Numbered from the stretch's first letter, positions 1-7,680 are shown. The stretch is DNA of 64,000 bases from Euryarchaeota archaeon Ods02 (GCA_028751075.1 JAQZDA010000005.1:55071-119070); one strand, 5' to 3'. The notes: generated by a model not told the origin, from the letters alone. Program-made: numbers and translations.

Positions 1-1150
1 GCCTGAGGGACGAGAGGTCGTGGCTTTCGGGGTAGTCGGTACCCCATTTCATGAAAGCACGAACTGCGGTGGGGGCGGTGTAGAAGACGTCCACCATGTA
101 CCGTTCCACCATCTCCCAGAGTCGGTCCTTGTCGGGGTGGTCGGGTGCGCCTTCGTACATCACCGTGGTGGTGCCGAGGGCGAGGGGACCGTAGACGATG
201 TAGCTGTGGCCGGTTATCCAGCCGATGTCGGCGGCGCACCAGTAGGTGTCCTCCGGAGTGAGGTCAAGCACCGCGTGCGCTGTCCACGCGACGTACGATA
301 GGTAGCCACCGGTGGTGTGCTTCACTCCCTTCGGCGTCCCCGTGGTGCCAGACGTGTACATCAGGAACAGCATGTCCTCGCTGTCCCGTTCGACGGGTTC
401 GACCTCGGTGCCGCGGTGGCCGTCGACGAGCTCGCGGTAGCCGTGAGGGCCTTCTCCGCTCCAGGGTTCCCTGCGGCCGAGCACCACGGCTTCGACGTCG
501 TGCTCCACCGACGCGAGCGCGTCGTCGACCTTGCTCTCGTGGTCGAGCAGCTCGCCGCGGCGGAGGTAGCCGTCAACGGTGACGAGGTACTCGCTGTCGC
601 TGTTCTCCATCCGCGTCGCCAACGCGTCCGAGCTGAACCCCGCGAACACTACGTTGTGCGGTGCGCCGATTCGCGCGCACGCGAGCATCACGATAGGTAG
701 CTCCGGCAGCATCGGCATGTACACCGAGACGACGTCGTCCTCCCCGACCCCGATGTCCTGCAGCGCTGCGGCGACAGCGTTCACCTCCTCGTGTAGGTCC
801 TCGTACGTGAACTGTCTCTTCTCCCCGTTCTCGCCCTCCCACTGGATAGCGAGCTCGTCGCCGCGTTCCGGTAGATGTCGGTCGACGCATTCGTAGCAGG
901 CGTTTAGGCTGCCTCCGGTGAACCATTCGTAGAAGGGTTCATCGGATGTGTCTAGCACCTGGTCGTGGACGTCGTACCAGTCGAGCAAGGTCGCGGCTTC
1001 CTCCCAGCACTCGGGCCAGTCGCTCTCGAACCTCTCGTATATCGAGGAGTCGGTGTAGTTCGCCTGGTCGACGAACTCCTCCGGTGGTTCGAACGAATCC
1101 TCCTCCGGCAGCCTGGCTTCTATCTCATCTGACATATCGTCATCTGACAT
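1..1150 (-). CDS. acs: AMP-forming acetyl-CoA synthetase, 3' end outside window
   Basis: Activates acetate to acetyl-CoA through an acetyl-adenylate, in the cytoplasm. The reverse strand reads through about 383 codons without a stop and leaves the left edge, so the C-terminal part is missing. Seen: the adenylate-forming P-loop YTSGTTGTPKGVKH near residue 263, followed by the Acs-type stretch WCAADIGWITGHSY and then FYTAPTAVRAFMKWG. Two in-frame ATGs exist (1150 and 1135). I chose 1150 because a box A (TTTATTGG, 1173-1180) sits 27 nt upstream, which fits a leaderless transcript. Family assignment is secure; substrate preference among short acyl chains is inferred. Confidence 0.93.
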   Translation of the reverse strand, partial: MSDDDMSDEIEARLPEEDSFEPPEEFVDQANYTDSSIYERFESDWPECWEEAATLLDWYDVHDQVLDTSDEPFYEWFTGGSLNACYECVDRHLPERGDELAIQWEGENGEKRQFTYEDLHEEVNAVAAALQDIGVGEDDVVSVYMPMLPELPIVMLACARIGAPHNVVFAGFSSDALATRMENSDSEYLVTVDGYLRRGELLDHESKVDDALASVEHDVEAVVLGRREPWSGEGPHGYRELVDGHRGTEVEPVERDSEDMLFLMYTSGTTGTPKGVKHTTGGYLSYVAWTAHAVLDLTPEDTYWCAADIGWITGHSYIVYGPLALGTTTVMYEGAPDHPDKDRLWEMVERYMVDVFYTAPTAVRAFMKWGTDYPESHDLSSLR

Positions 1151-1172
1151 ATCGCGTACTTCACCGCGTCGG

Positions 1173-1180
1173 CCAATAAA
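1173..1180 (-). promoter_or_regulatory. Box A (TATA) of acs
   Basis: TTTATTGG on the reverse strand, centred 27 nt before the first ATG of acs. Typical archaeal spacing for a leaderless mRNA. Confidence 0.6.
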
Positions 1181-1229
1181 GCTAGGGAGCTACCGTAACA
1201 TCGACGTAGCCGGACGTCGTATACGGCCC

Positions 1230-1623
1230 GTGGAACACAGCCGGTACTTCACCGTGGAGGAAGCCAACGAGGCGCTGGAGCATCTGGAGCCCCTGGTGAA
1301 GGAGGTTCTGGAGATACGTCACGACCTCGACGCCACGGGTTTCGACCTCCCGAGCCAGAGCTTCGTCAGGGAGCACACGGAGGACGACGTCGAACGCGTG
1401 AACCAGAAGCTGGACCGGTTAGAGGAGGTATTGGAGGAGATGCACGACACCGGCGCGCTGTACAAGGATCCGTCGTTCGAGAAAGGTACGCTGGACTTCC
1501 CGCACCTGATGGAGGACGACGACGGCGGTACCCGTGAGGTCTATCTCTGCTGGATGGAAGGTGAGGAAGAGGTGTTACTGGCATCCGATGGACGAGGGGA
1601 TGCGAGGCCGTCAACCGCTCTAG
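1230..1623 (+). pseudogene. DUF2203 family protein, interrupted by a single-base frameshift
   Basis: Starts at GTG 1230. The first 115 codons encode a DUF2203-type protein (YFTVEEANEALEHLEPL near the start, EVYLCWMEGEEEV near residue 112). After the codon GTG at 1572-1574 the frame goes wrong: omitting one T at 1575/1576 restores YWHPMDEGMRGRQPL and a stop at 1621-1623, the usual DUF2203 C-terminus. Left uncorrected, the frame runs on to 2366 across the oppositely transcribed neighbour, which is not credible. Whether this is a real mutation or a base-call error cannot be told here. Function of the family is unknown. Confidence 0.8.
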
Positions 1624-1814
1624 CTCTCGAGAACAGTGGTTCAGTCGTCTGTTGCTTCTACGGTGCCGGAGTCTGTTTCACCGGATCCCGCAGGAGGTTC
1701 CTCCTGAGCTTCCGCGGTGGCTTCCTCCATAGCCTGTGTCGTACCCGTGGCTGTCGCCTCCCCTTCCGAGGCCTCGAACGTCCGGTCTATCACGTCCTTG
1801 AGGTCGAGGGCGGA

Positions 1815-2687
1815 TTAGGCGACCTCGATGGCTTCGGCGTCGGTGGAGGCGATGTACGCGTCCATCGTGTGTCGCCCGTCGCGGTTCCCGTGGTCGCTGA
1901 CGACGACGAGCTCGTCGTCTTCCTCCATGAACTCCCGGACGGTGTCGGTCAACGCGGCTGCCTTGTTGTACGCTCGTTCCTGCCATTCGGGTTCGTCGAA
2001 GTCCCTTTCGACGGCGGGTACGGTGTGTCCGATGGTGTCGAGGTACGGCAGCCACGCGAACACGAGGTCGTAGTCCTCGTCTGCGGCCGAGAGAACGGCA
2101 CCTATCTTCTCGCTGGACTCCGCCAGAAGCCATTCGTCGATGCGTTCCGGTGGTTTCTTCGGCCTGTACACAACTCTTTCTTCGCGAAGTTCGGCGTCGG
2201 CGTGCAGCATCTCAGCGTGCTTGCTGTTCCACCCTATCTCGAGCCCGACGTCTTCGTCTTCCTCGGTGACGTAGTTAGGTACGGTGATTGCGCGGCTGTC
2301 GCGGCCGTCGAACACGGTCGGGACGCCGCGTTCGCGGTACCACTCCGGGGTCTTCTGAGACAGTGAGAAACCCATGTTACGTAGCTTGAGTCCTATCCAG
2401 ACGCGGGCGTCTGTGGGTAGAACCTTGTGCACGGTCTCCGCTCCGTAGCTCAGGAGCCTGCTGTCGAAGCTCGCGCCCACGTCGTCGTCTATCAGCTGTA
2501 CCCCGTGTACGTCCGGCTCGGTCCCCGTTATCATCGAAGGCCACATCTCGTAGGTGTCGGGTTTCCCGAGCACGGGGTTCTCGAGTGACTCGATGCCCCT
2601 GTCGAAGGGCGCGAACTCCCCTGATAGGCCGAACTCCTCGCAGAGCCTGGCATCGAGTCCATCCCATCCTAACACGTACGTCGTCAT
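1815..2687 (-). CDS. Alkaline-phosphatase-superfamily phosphohydrolase/pyrophosphatase, probably truncated
   Basis: 290-residue cytosolic protein of the type I phosphodiesterase/nucleotide pyrophosphatase branch of the AlkP superfamily. Metal-site motifs visible: GWDGLD at residues 8-13, a Thr-containing WPSMITGTEPDVHG segment near 50, DTIGHTVP near 215, and VVSDHG followed by GRHTMDAYIAS near the C-terminus. The frame ends at TAA (1815-1817), but the same frame stays open for 57 more codons to TGA at 1641-1643, starting SALDLKDVIDRTFEAS, a plausible natural C-terminus ending in an acidic low-complexity tail. A nonsense change or base error at 1815-1817 is therefore likely. Substrate unknown. 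Convergent with the DUF2203 gene. Confidence 0.8.
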   Translation of the reverse strand: MTTYVLGWDGLDARLCEEFGLSGEFAPFDRGIESLENPVLGKPDTYEMWPSMITGTEPDVHGVQLIDDDVGASFDSRLLSYGAETVHKVLPTDARVWIGLKLRNMGFSLSQKTPEWYRERGVPTVFDGRDSRAITVPNYVTEEDEDVGLEIGWNSKHAEMLHADAELREERVVYRPKKPPERIDEWLLAESSEKIGAVLSAADEDYDLVFAWLPYLDTIGHTVPAVERDFDEPEWQERAYNKAAALTDTVREFMEEDDELVVVSDHGNRDGRHTMDAYIASTDAEAIEVA

Positions 2688-2773
2688 CCCTCTGTCAGTA
2701 GGATGTCAGCACCTAACTATCTTCTGGGGAACTGTATGTCGGTGGCATGACAGCTACACCGGGGTTCACCGGT

Positions 2774-3223
2774 TCAATCTGTTCGGAACTCGCTTTCGTC
2801 GATACGGGTGACGACGGTGAACTCGCTCTCCGCGAGGTCGTACTCCGGTGGCTCCTCCCTGGCGTACAGCGGTTCGAGCAGCTCGCCCTCCGACACCCCT
2901 CTGACCTTGAGGTACTCACGGGTGTCTTCTGGCTGTAGGTCGGTCTCGTAGAGCTTCCGCGCCAGCTCCCTGCTCAGCCACTCGTCCTCGCTGACCTCGG
3001 GGTCCAGCAGCTCGGCGGCGCGGCAGTAACGTCGGACGTACCAGTTGAGGTCGTTGAGCAAGGCCAGCGACGCACCGATGGTCGAGGTCTCCACCTCGAC
3101 GACGTTGTTCAACGGAGTGTACTTGAACTCGTACGTCGATAGCGCCTTGCGCGAGGTCTCGCTCGACCGCAGCTCCGCCTTCAGGTCGTACTCGTCGCTT
3201 CCGATCAACCTCACTCGCGTCAT
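2774..3223 (-). CDS. DUF5804-like haloarchaeal protein
   Basis: 149 residues beginning MTRVRLIGSDEYDLK at ATG 3223. It resembles a conserved haloarchaeal family (DUF5804, from memory) with a central LALLNDLNWYVRRYCRAAEL segment and a following acidic helical region. No catalytic motif, membrane segment or signal is visible. Its ATG shares one base with the TGA of the upstream zinc-ribbon gene (TGATG), so the two are translationally coupled. A longer in-frame ORF (to 3367) has an Arg-rich N-terminus that is antisense-like and was not used. Function unknown. Confidence 0.75.
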   Translation of the reverse strand: MTRVRLIGSDEYDLKAELRSSETSRKALSTYEFKYTPLNNVVEVETSTIGASLALLNDLNWYVRRYCRAAELLDPEVSEDEWLSRELARKLYETDLQPEDTREYLKVRGVSEGELLEPLYAREEPPEYDLAESEFTVVTRIDESEFRTD

Positions 3224-3402
3224 CAGGCCTTCAGGTTGTCGTAGACCTCGAGGTCGCGTTCGCTCTCGAGGAACTCCGGCATAGCGGCGCTTCGGCCGCA
3301 GCTGCATTCGTAGTCGTCGTCGGGACCCGGCAGGTCGGAGACGCGGCGTGACTGGTCGTAGCCGCATTCGATGCAGTGGACGTTGACCCAGGATTCCTTC
3401 AT
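3223..3402 (-). CDS. Small zinc-ribbon protein
   Basis: 59 residues from ATG 3402 (MKESWVNVHCIECGYDQ). Four cysteines in CIECG and CSCG spacing suggest a single zinc ribbon, followed by an acidic helix. It overlaps the DUF5804-like gene by one base and is its operon leader. A weak box A (CTTCTTACG region, about 28 nt upstream of 3402) is consistent with a short leader. The annotated frame can be extended upstream, but that part is Ser/Thr-rich and antisense to the lipoprotein gene on the other strand, so the internal ATG is preferred. Role unknown; zinc binding is inferred from the cysteine pattern only. Confidence 0.7.
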   Translation of the reverse strand: MKESWVNVHCIECGYDQSRRVSDLPGPDDDYECSCGRSAAMPEFLESERDLEVYDNLKA

Positions 3403-3511
3403 GTACTTCCTTCCTGTTATAGGCGTAAGAAGCTTAGGTCTAGCTCGAATGCCTCGGAAGCGTGAACTGTGTGGCGAAGATACTTGACGGCGCCCGCCGT
3501 TACCGACGCAT

Positions 3512-4057
3512 ATGGAAAGAAGGCGGTTGCTGGCGGCGCTGGCGGCTTCATCCGTGGCCCTGACGGGGTGTCTACACGACGACGCGCCTGAAGAGACGGA
3601 GGACGAGTACGTGGACGACGTCGACTCCGATGACGACGATGTAGACGACGGCGTAGGAGACGATGGACTGCACGATGAAGAGGAGGTGCCGACAGGTGTG
3701 TCCCTGGTGTCGACGGAGTTCGAGGTGGTGGACCGGGTCGCGGGGAACGCCGAAGACGCCGCCGACGTAGAGTTCGACGTCGCGGAGGAAGCCGTCGTGG
3801 TCGCGGGGTTGATTCCGGGCGCCAACTCCTGCAAGACCGCTGACCTCGAGTCCGCGGGATACGACGAAGACGTCGATGTCCTCGAGGTACGCGTGGAGAC
3901 CGTCGACCTCCCGGACGTCGAGGAGGTCTGCACTCCCGTGATAATGGAGAACTCATACAGGTTCGAGGCTGCGTTCACCAGTGGACTCCCTGGAACCGTG
4001 TCGGTGTACCACGACGACGAACTCGTGGTATCGGTGGAAGAGGGTTCGGATAGCTGA
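3512..4057 (+). CDS. Tat-exported lipoprotein, two-cysteine domain, copy 1 of array
   Basis: 181 residues. N-terminus MERRRLLAALAASSVALTGC shows a twin-arginine-like signal with lipobox LTGC, then an Asp/Glu-rich linker to about residue 75. The mature domain has the pattern GANSCKTADLES and, about 35 residues later, VCTPVIMENSYRFEAAF, ending in VSVYHDDELVVSV. Two conserved cysteines probably form a disulfide outside the membrane. Four genes in a row (3512-6252) carry this domain. I know similar haloarchaeal lipoprotein domains but no function for them. Box-like GATACTT about 31 nt upstream. Confidence 0.8.
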   Translation: MERRRLLAALAASSVALTGCLHDDAPEETEDEYVDDVDSDDDDVDDGVGDDGLHDEEEVPTGVSLVSTEFEVVDRVAGNAEDAADVEFDVAEEAVVVAGLIPGANSCKTADLESAGYDEDVDVLEVRVETVDLPDVEEVCTPVIMENSYRFEAAFTSGLPGTVSVYHDDELVVSVEEGSDS

Positions 4058-4093
4058 AACCGCTGTTTCACTCTACGTAACCCCTAAATTAAA
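4055..4093 (+). promoter_or_regulatory. Palindrome plus box A upstream of lipoprotein copy 2
   Basis: TGAAAC-CGCT-GTTTCA (4055-4070) is a perfect inverted repeat that overlaps the stop codon of copy 1. It is followed by CTCTACGTAACCCCTA and a box A (AAATTAAAC, 4086-4094) about 25 nt before ATG 4114. The same arrangement recurs before copy 4 (5631-5664), which suggests an operator or an end-of-transcript hairpin. Confidence 0.5.
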
Positions 4094-4113
4094 CCGGCCC
4101 CTATGTGTGCTCG

Positions 4114-4920
4114 ATGAGACGCAGAACCATCTTGAAAATCGGTGCAGCCGCGACGGCCTTCGGCGTCGCAGGCTGCGTTCACCAGGAAGGCGACGGACTA
4201 GACGACGGTTCCACGGTGACGGTCGAATCCTTCAGTTCCTCGGTTATGCAGGACGGCGATGCCCGCGAGTCGGCGTCTTACTCCTTCGAAGACGGCGGGT
4301 TACACGTCACCGGAGTTATCTTGGGTTCGGACGCCTGCAAGGACGCCGACCTCGACTCCGTGGAGTACGAAGACGGACGTCTAGTATTCGACGTAGTCAC
4401 CGTAGATGCCGAGGACGCAGGAGACGCATGCGCTGAAGTTCTGACGCCGATAAGGTACGAAGCAGTGGTCGAGATTACGTACCAAGTTCAACCTGCGGTC
4501 GTCGTCAGGCACGACGGCGAAGAGGTCGAGGCGACGGAGGGTACGGGCGAAGGCGGCGGAGGCGAGGTGGGCGCTCTCACGGGCTCCGAGTTCGAGGTCG
4601 TCGAACAGCATGGCGAATACGAGGAATCGGCGGAAGCCACCTGGAACGAAGACGATGGCTCCTTGACCGTTGAAGGAGTGATCGAAGGCAGCAACCTGTG
4701 TTACACCGCGGAGCTCGAAGACGCAGAGCTGCTGCCTGACTCCCTCGACGAACAGCTACGGGTCAGCGTCCGGAGCTTCGAAGACGCCGCCGAGGACGAG
4801 ATGTGCGGTCAGCAGATGGTGGGCGTCGGGTACAGCTTCACCGCCGAGTTCGAAGGCGGGCTGCCGAGCTCCGTCTACGTCGTCCACAGCACGGGTTGGG
4901 AGCAGGAGATACAGCGGTGA
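4114..4920 (+). CDS. Tat-exported lipoprotein with two tandem two-cysteine domains, copy 2 of array
   Basis: 268 residues from ATG 4114 (MRRRTILKIGAAATAFGVAGC, RR signal and lipobox VAGC). A GTG at 4105 would add three residues but breaks the usual start-to-RR spacing and fits the box A less well. The protein holds the array's domain twice: first with GSDACKDADLDS and DACAEVLTPIRYEA, then, after a Gly/Glu linker, with GSNLCYTAELED and MCGQQMVGVGYSFTAEF. An internal duplication is the simplest origin. Copy 1 ends 56 bp upstream and copy 3 starts 55 bp downstream. Surface-anchored; ligand or partner unknown. Confidence 0.8.
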   Translation: MRRRTILKIGAAATAFGVAGCVHQEGDGLDDGSTVTVESFSSSVMQDGDARESASYSFEDGGLHVTGVILGSDACKDADLDSVEYEDGRLVFDVVTVDAEDAGDACAEVLTPIRYEAVVEITYQVQPAVVVRHDGEEVEATEGTGEGGGGEVGALTGSEFEVVEQHGEYEESAEATWNEDDGSLTVEGVIEGSNLCYTAELEDAELLPDSLDEQLRVSVRSFEDAAEDEMCGQQMVGVGYSFTAEFEGGLPSSVYVVHSTGWEQEIQR

Positions 4921-4975
4921 AGCACCGTGGACCACCGTAAAGGAGTTAAACGAGGCCGAGCGACCATCCCCTGTA

Positions 4976-5545
4976 ATGAGACGGAGGAGCCTCGTGAAGC
5001 ACGTTGGAGCATTAGGAGTTCTACCCATAGCGGGGTGTCTTCACTCGGAAGAGACCGCGGGAGACAGGGGCGACGCCGACGAGACTAGAGATCCAGCAGA
5101 CGACGAACGTGAGACAGAGGACGACAGCCCCGAGGGAACCCAGGAGTCCGGCGAAACCGACGGCGTGGCATGGAACCTCGAGATCGCGGGTGTACGGGAA
5201 GGAGACGACCTCGACGAGACCGAGGTGGACGTGACGGGGTCGGCGGAAGTCGAGTTCGAAGACGACGGCGTCAGCGTGGTCGTGGAGGGAGTGATATACG
5301 GTAGAGACTGTGATACAGCAACACTGGATTCGTTGGAGGTCATGGACGACGTCGGCGACGAGGACATCCAGGTACTGAGCATCGAGGTGGTTACCGAGGA
5401 CCACGAAGCCGAGCAACCACCCTGCAGCATGGACCCCAGGGAGATACAGTACCGCGTCGAGTTCGACATGGGAGACAGACCCCGCGACCACGTATCCGTG
5501 AACCACGATGGACGAGGCGTCGTCGACGTCCAGCGGGACGGATGA
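4976..5545 (+). CDS. Tat-exported lipoprotein, two-cysteine domain, copy 3 of array
   Basis: 189 residues. MRRRSLVKHVGALGVLPIAGC gives an RR signal and lipobox IAGC, then a very acidic linker with DERETEDDSPEGT. The domain is the most divergent of the array: the first conserved cysteine is in YGRDCDTATLDS and the second in PPCSMDPREIQYRVEF, ending VSVNHDGRGVVDV. Box A GAGTTAAAC (4943-4951) lies about 28 nt before the ATG, so this copy probably has its own leaderless transcript and lacks the palindrome found before copies 2 and 4. Function unknown. Confidence 0.78.
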   Translation: MRRRSLVKHVGALGVLPIAGCLHSEETAGDRGDADETRDPADDERETEDDSPEGTQESGETDGVAWNLEIAGVREGDDLDETEVDVTGSAEVEFEDDGVSVVVEGVIYGRDCDTATLDSLEVMDDVGDEDIQVLSIEVVTEDHEAEQPPCSMDPREIQYRVEFDMGDRPRDHVSVNHDGRGVVDVQRDG

Positions 5546-5630
5546 CCACTGGACTCCGGTGGTGTCGCTGTCGTTAGGGACGACGGATGGGTAGCTGTAA
5601 ACCGTAGCCGGAGACCCGTATAGAACACTG

Positions 5631-5664
5631 AAACCCCCTGTTTCACCCTACGTAAGCCCTACAA
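5631..5664 (+). promoter_or_regulatory. Palindrome and conserved block upstream of lipoprotein copy 4
   Basis: TGAAAC-CCCCT-GTTTCA followed by CCCTACGTAAGCCCTAC. It matches the block before copy 2 over about 30 bases with a handful of differences. Box A at CCCTACAAAG is weak, about 25 nt before ATG 5686. Confidence 0.5.
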
Positions 5665-5685
5665 AGACGCGGCGTCAATCCGAGG

Positions 5686-6252
5686 ATGATGAACCGAAGA
5701 CATCTGCTGAAGGCGGCGGCTACGGGTGCGACGTTCACCGTGGCCGGCTGCCTCCACGACGACGGAGAACCCGAGAACGGTGACGGCGATGACGACGGAA
5801 ACGACGGAGAAGGTGGAGACGCTGAAGACGTCGGAAGGACGGACGAAGGCGAGGAGAGACAGTTCACGTGGACCTTCGAAGTCACGCGTCTCGAAGCCGG
5901 TGACGACGTCGACGAAGCCGACGTTGAGTTCGACCGCGACGCCAACGAGGTCGTCGTCAGGGGCACGACGTGGGGAAGCGATCTCTGCAAGACCGCCGAG
6001 CTCGATTCCGCCAGCATCTTGACCGACGTCGGTGAAGAAGGGTTGAGACAGCTTCACGTCGGCGTCGCCACCCGTGACGTCGAAGATGCGGGAGACCTTT
6101 GTGCGGAGGCTATCCGGGAGATAGACTATGAGGCGACCTTCAGCTTCGACGACGAAGACAGCTACCCCGACAGCGTCAGGATCCGGCACGACGGTAGAGA
6201 GGTCGCAGGTGCAGCCTGGGACGGAGACACGGTAGAGCTCGACGACGAGTGA
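5686..6252 (+). CDS. Tat-exported lipoprotein, two-cysteine domain, copy 4 of array
   Basis: 188 residues; ATG at 5686 or the adjacent ATG at 5689. RR-containing signal (MMNRRHLLKAAATGATFTVA, lipobox VAGC), Asp/Gly/Glu-rich spacer, then the array domain with WGSDLCKTAELDS and LCAEAIREIDYEATF, ending VRIRHDGREVAG. It is closest to copy 3 in the stretch before the first cysteine (LEAGDDVDEADVEF versus VREGDDLDETEVDV). Ends 15 bp before the convergent aminopeptidase gene. Function unknown; the array is likely a local gene amplification. Confidence 0.8.
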   Translation: MMNRRHLLKAAATGATFTVAGCLHDDGEPENGDGDDDGNDGEGGDAEDVGRTDEGEERQFTWTFEVTRLEAGDDVDEADVEFDRDANEVVVRGTTWGSDLCKTAELDSASILTDVGEEGLRQLHVGVATRDVEDAGDLCAEAIREIDYEATFSFDDEDSYPDSVRIRHDGREVAGAAWDGDTVELDDE

Positions 6253-6266
6253 ACTGATAACTACCT

Positions 6267-7190
6267 CTACTGCGGTAGCTGGAACTCCTCGCCGTCCGCG
6301 TACACCTCTGGTTCGGTGACGACACCGTCGAGGTGGACGTCGCAGTCGACGTCACCGCCGAAACCCGAGCTGTCGCCGACGGCGACATGTACGGTGCCCG
6401 CGACCTTCTCGTCCTGCAGGACGTTCCCAATCAACGACGCAGACGGGTTGACGCCGACGCCGACCTCGGCGAGGTTGCGGCCGCATTCGCCGGCGGCGTC
6501 CACGGTGTCCGCAAGCCCCTCGTGGCTGATGTCGACGGCGCGTCCGTCTTCGAAGGTTATCTCGATGGGGCTGTCGGGGAGGCCGACGCTGGACATGGTG
6601 CCGTCGACGACGAGTGTGCCGGAGCCGGTGGTGGGTGCGGTGTAGACCTCGCCGGCGGGGAGGTTGGTGACGCATCCGGCTTCGTGGCAGACGCCGGTGT
6701 CGGGCTTCCAGCTTCGTTCCCCGACAGCGAGCGTGAGGTCGGTGCCCTGCGGCGACGTGATACGAAGCGTGTCGACGTCTTCCAACCGGGTGAGGAGCTC
6801 GTGGGCGCGGCGTTCGACCTCCCGGTAGTCCGCCTGCATCGCACCCTGCATCACCTCCTCCGTGATGGAGGGCATCGTCGCGACACGAACGCCTGCGTCG
6901 CATGCATCGATGCGGGCGCGCGTGTGGGTGAGGCTGCGGGTCGTCGGCGCTACGACGACGTCCGACGCCTTCATAGCGGCGGCGACGGATGCCGGCGGCT
7001 CCCTCCCATGGTGTTCGTCGTCCTCTATCTCCAGGTAGACGGCTTCCTCCGCGCGTTCGACGGCGGCAGAGTGGATTGCGCGGCCGATGTCTCGCCGTAG
7101 CTCGTCGGTGACGACTAGCATGGATTCGTCGCTGGCGACCGCCATGCAGTCCTCGACGGCGACGCGAGCGCTCTCCCTCATATCTGTCAT
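6267..7190 (-). CDS. M29-type metallo-aminopeptidase (AmpS/aminopeptidase T-like)
   Basis: 307 residues from ATG 7190 (MTDMRESARVAVEDC). Cytosolic, no signal. The C-terminal half has the family pattern TNLPAGEVYTAP, GTLVVDGTMSS and VHVAVGDSSGFGGDVDCDVHLDG, holding the expected Glu, His and Asp metal ligands of a dinuclear site. The family removes N-terminal residues from peptides, though NicX-type dioxygenases share the fold and cannot be fully excluded. Upstream extension to 7241 was not used because it reads through the box A region (GGTTTAACC, 7211-7219, about 25 nt before the ATG). Divergent from the tRNA-Thr gene. Confidence 0.75.
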   Translation of the reverse strand: MTDMRESARVAVEDCMAVASDESMLVVTDELRRDIGRAIHSAAVERAEEAVYLEIEDDEHHGREPPASVAAAMKASDVVVAPTTRSLTHTRARIDACDAGVRVATMPSITEEVMQGAMQADYREVERRAHELLTRLEDVDTLRITSPQGTDLTLAVGERSWKPDTGVCHEAGCVTNLPAGEVYTAPTTGSGTLVVDGTMSSVGLPDSPIEITFEDGRAVDISHEGLADTVDAAGECGRNLAEVGVGVNPSASLIGNVLQDEKVAGTVHVAVGDSSGFGGDVDCDVHLDGVVTEPEVYADGEEFQLPQ

Positions 7191-7240
7191 ACCCCGTCGT
7201 TGAACCCCGCCGGTTAAACCTCCATCGCAGCACCATCGCA

Positions 7241-7250
7241 ACCGTTAAAA
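7241..7250 (+). promoter_or_regulatory. Box A of tRNA-Thr
   Basis: ACCGTTAAAA, centred about 30 nt before the mature tRNA 5' end. Confidence 0.5.
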
Positions 7251-7276
7251 CCGAATCACGCCCTACGGTTAGACGC

Positions 7277-7349
7277 GCCGTCGTAGCTCAGCTGGTAGAG
7301 CGAGTCCTTCGTAAGGACTAGGTCGTGGGTTCAAATCCCACCGACGGCT
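7277..7349 (+). tRNA. tRNA-Thr (anticodon CGT)
   Basis: Full cloverleaf by eye: acceptor GCCGTCG/CGACGGC, D-arm GCTC AGCTGGTA GAGC, anticodon stem AGTCC/GGACT with loop TTCGTAA (anticodon CGT, reads ACG), T-arm GTGGG TTCAAAT CCCAC, discriminator T. No intron. CCA is not encoded. Confidence 0.95.
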
Positions 7350-7376
7350 AAGCGACCGAAGGGAGCGCAGCCAGAG

Positions 7377-7464
7377 GTGGGATTTGAACTCTGTCAGTGG
7401 CAGCCCGCGCAGCGTACGCGAGCAGGAACCTCTGACACCAAGTTCGAAATCCCATCGACGGCTA
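7377..7464. repeat. Relics of the tRNA-Thr 3' end (possible integration scars)
   Basis: 7442-7464 (GTTCGAAATCCCATCGACGG then CTA) is a near copy of the tRNA 3' part in the same orientation. 7377-7390 (GGTGGGATTTGAAC) is an inverted copy of the T-arm. Together they look like leftovers of past integration into the tRNA gene; no integrase is nearby. Confidence 0.5.
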
Positions 7465-7509
7465 GCAGATTGTTAGAACGAGTCCGTCTTTCGTGTCCCG
7501 TGACTCCAG

Positions 7510-7680
7510 CTACTCCTCGTGTTCAGCGGTGGTCAGGAGCCCCCAGAGGAAAAGCAGGAGGCCGGGTACGAGGACGGCCATGCCCTGGACGGCGTAACCT
7601 GGGTGGAGGGAGACGAACGCGCCGCCGGCTACCGACATCGTGAACCCTGCGGCGAGCGCGAGGTCTCTCCTGCGGGCCAT
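7510..7680 (-). CDS. Small membrane protein, two predicted helices
   Basis: 56 residues from ATG 7680 (MARRRDLALAAGFTMSVAGG). A positively charged N-terminus is followed by two hydrophobic stretches (residues about 7-25 and 30-48) and an acidic tail TTAEHEE. An ATG at 7710 would add ten residues but lies only about 11 nt from the palindromic box A GGTTTAAACC (7717-7726), too close for transcription to include it, so 7680 is preferred. No family recognised. Confidence 0.55.
   Translation of the reverse strand: MARRRDLALAAGFTMSVAGGAFVSLHPGYAVQGMAVLVPGLLLFLWGLLTTAEHEE

Noticed and set aside
1624..2366. Forward extension of the DUF2203 frame to 2366
   Set aside because: Runs antisense through the AlkP gene; the frameshift-corrected stop at 1621 fits the family.
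3223..4071. 282-codon reverse ORF containing the zinc-ribbon gene
   Set aside because: Its N-terminal 220 codons are Ser/Thr-rich antisense of lipoprotein copy 1; only the last 59 codons are real.
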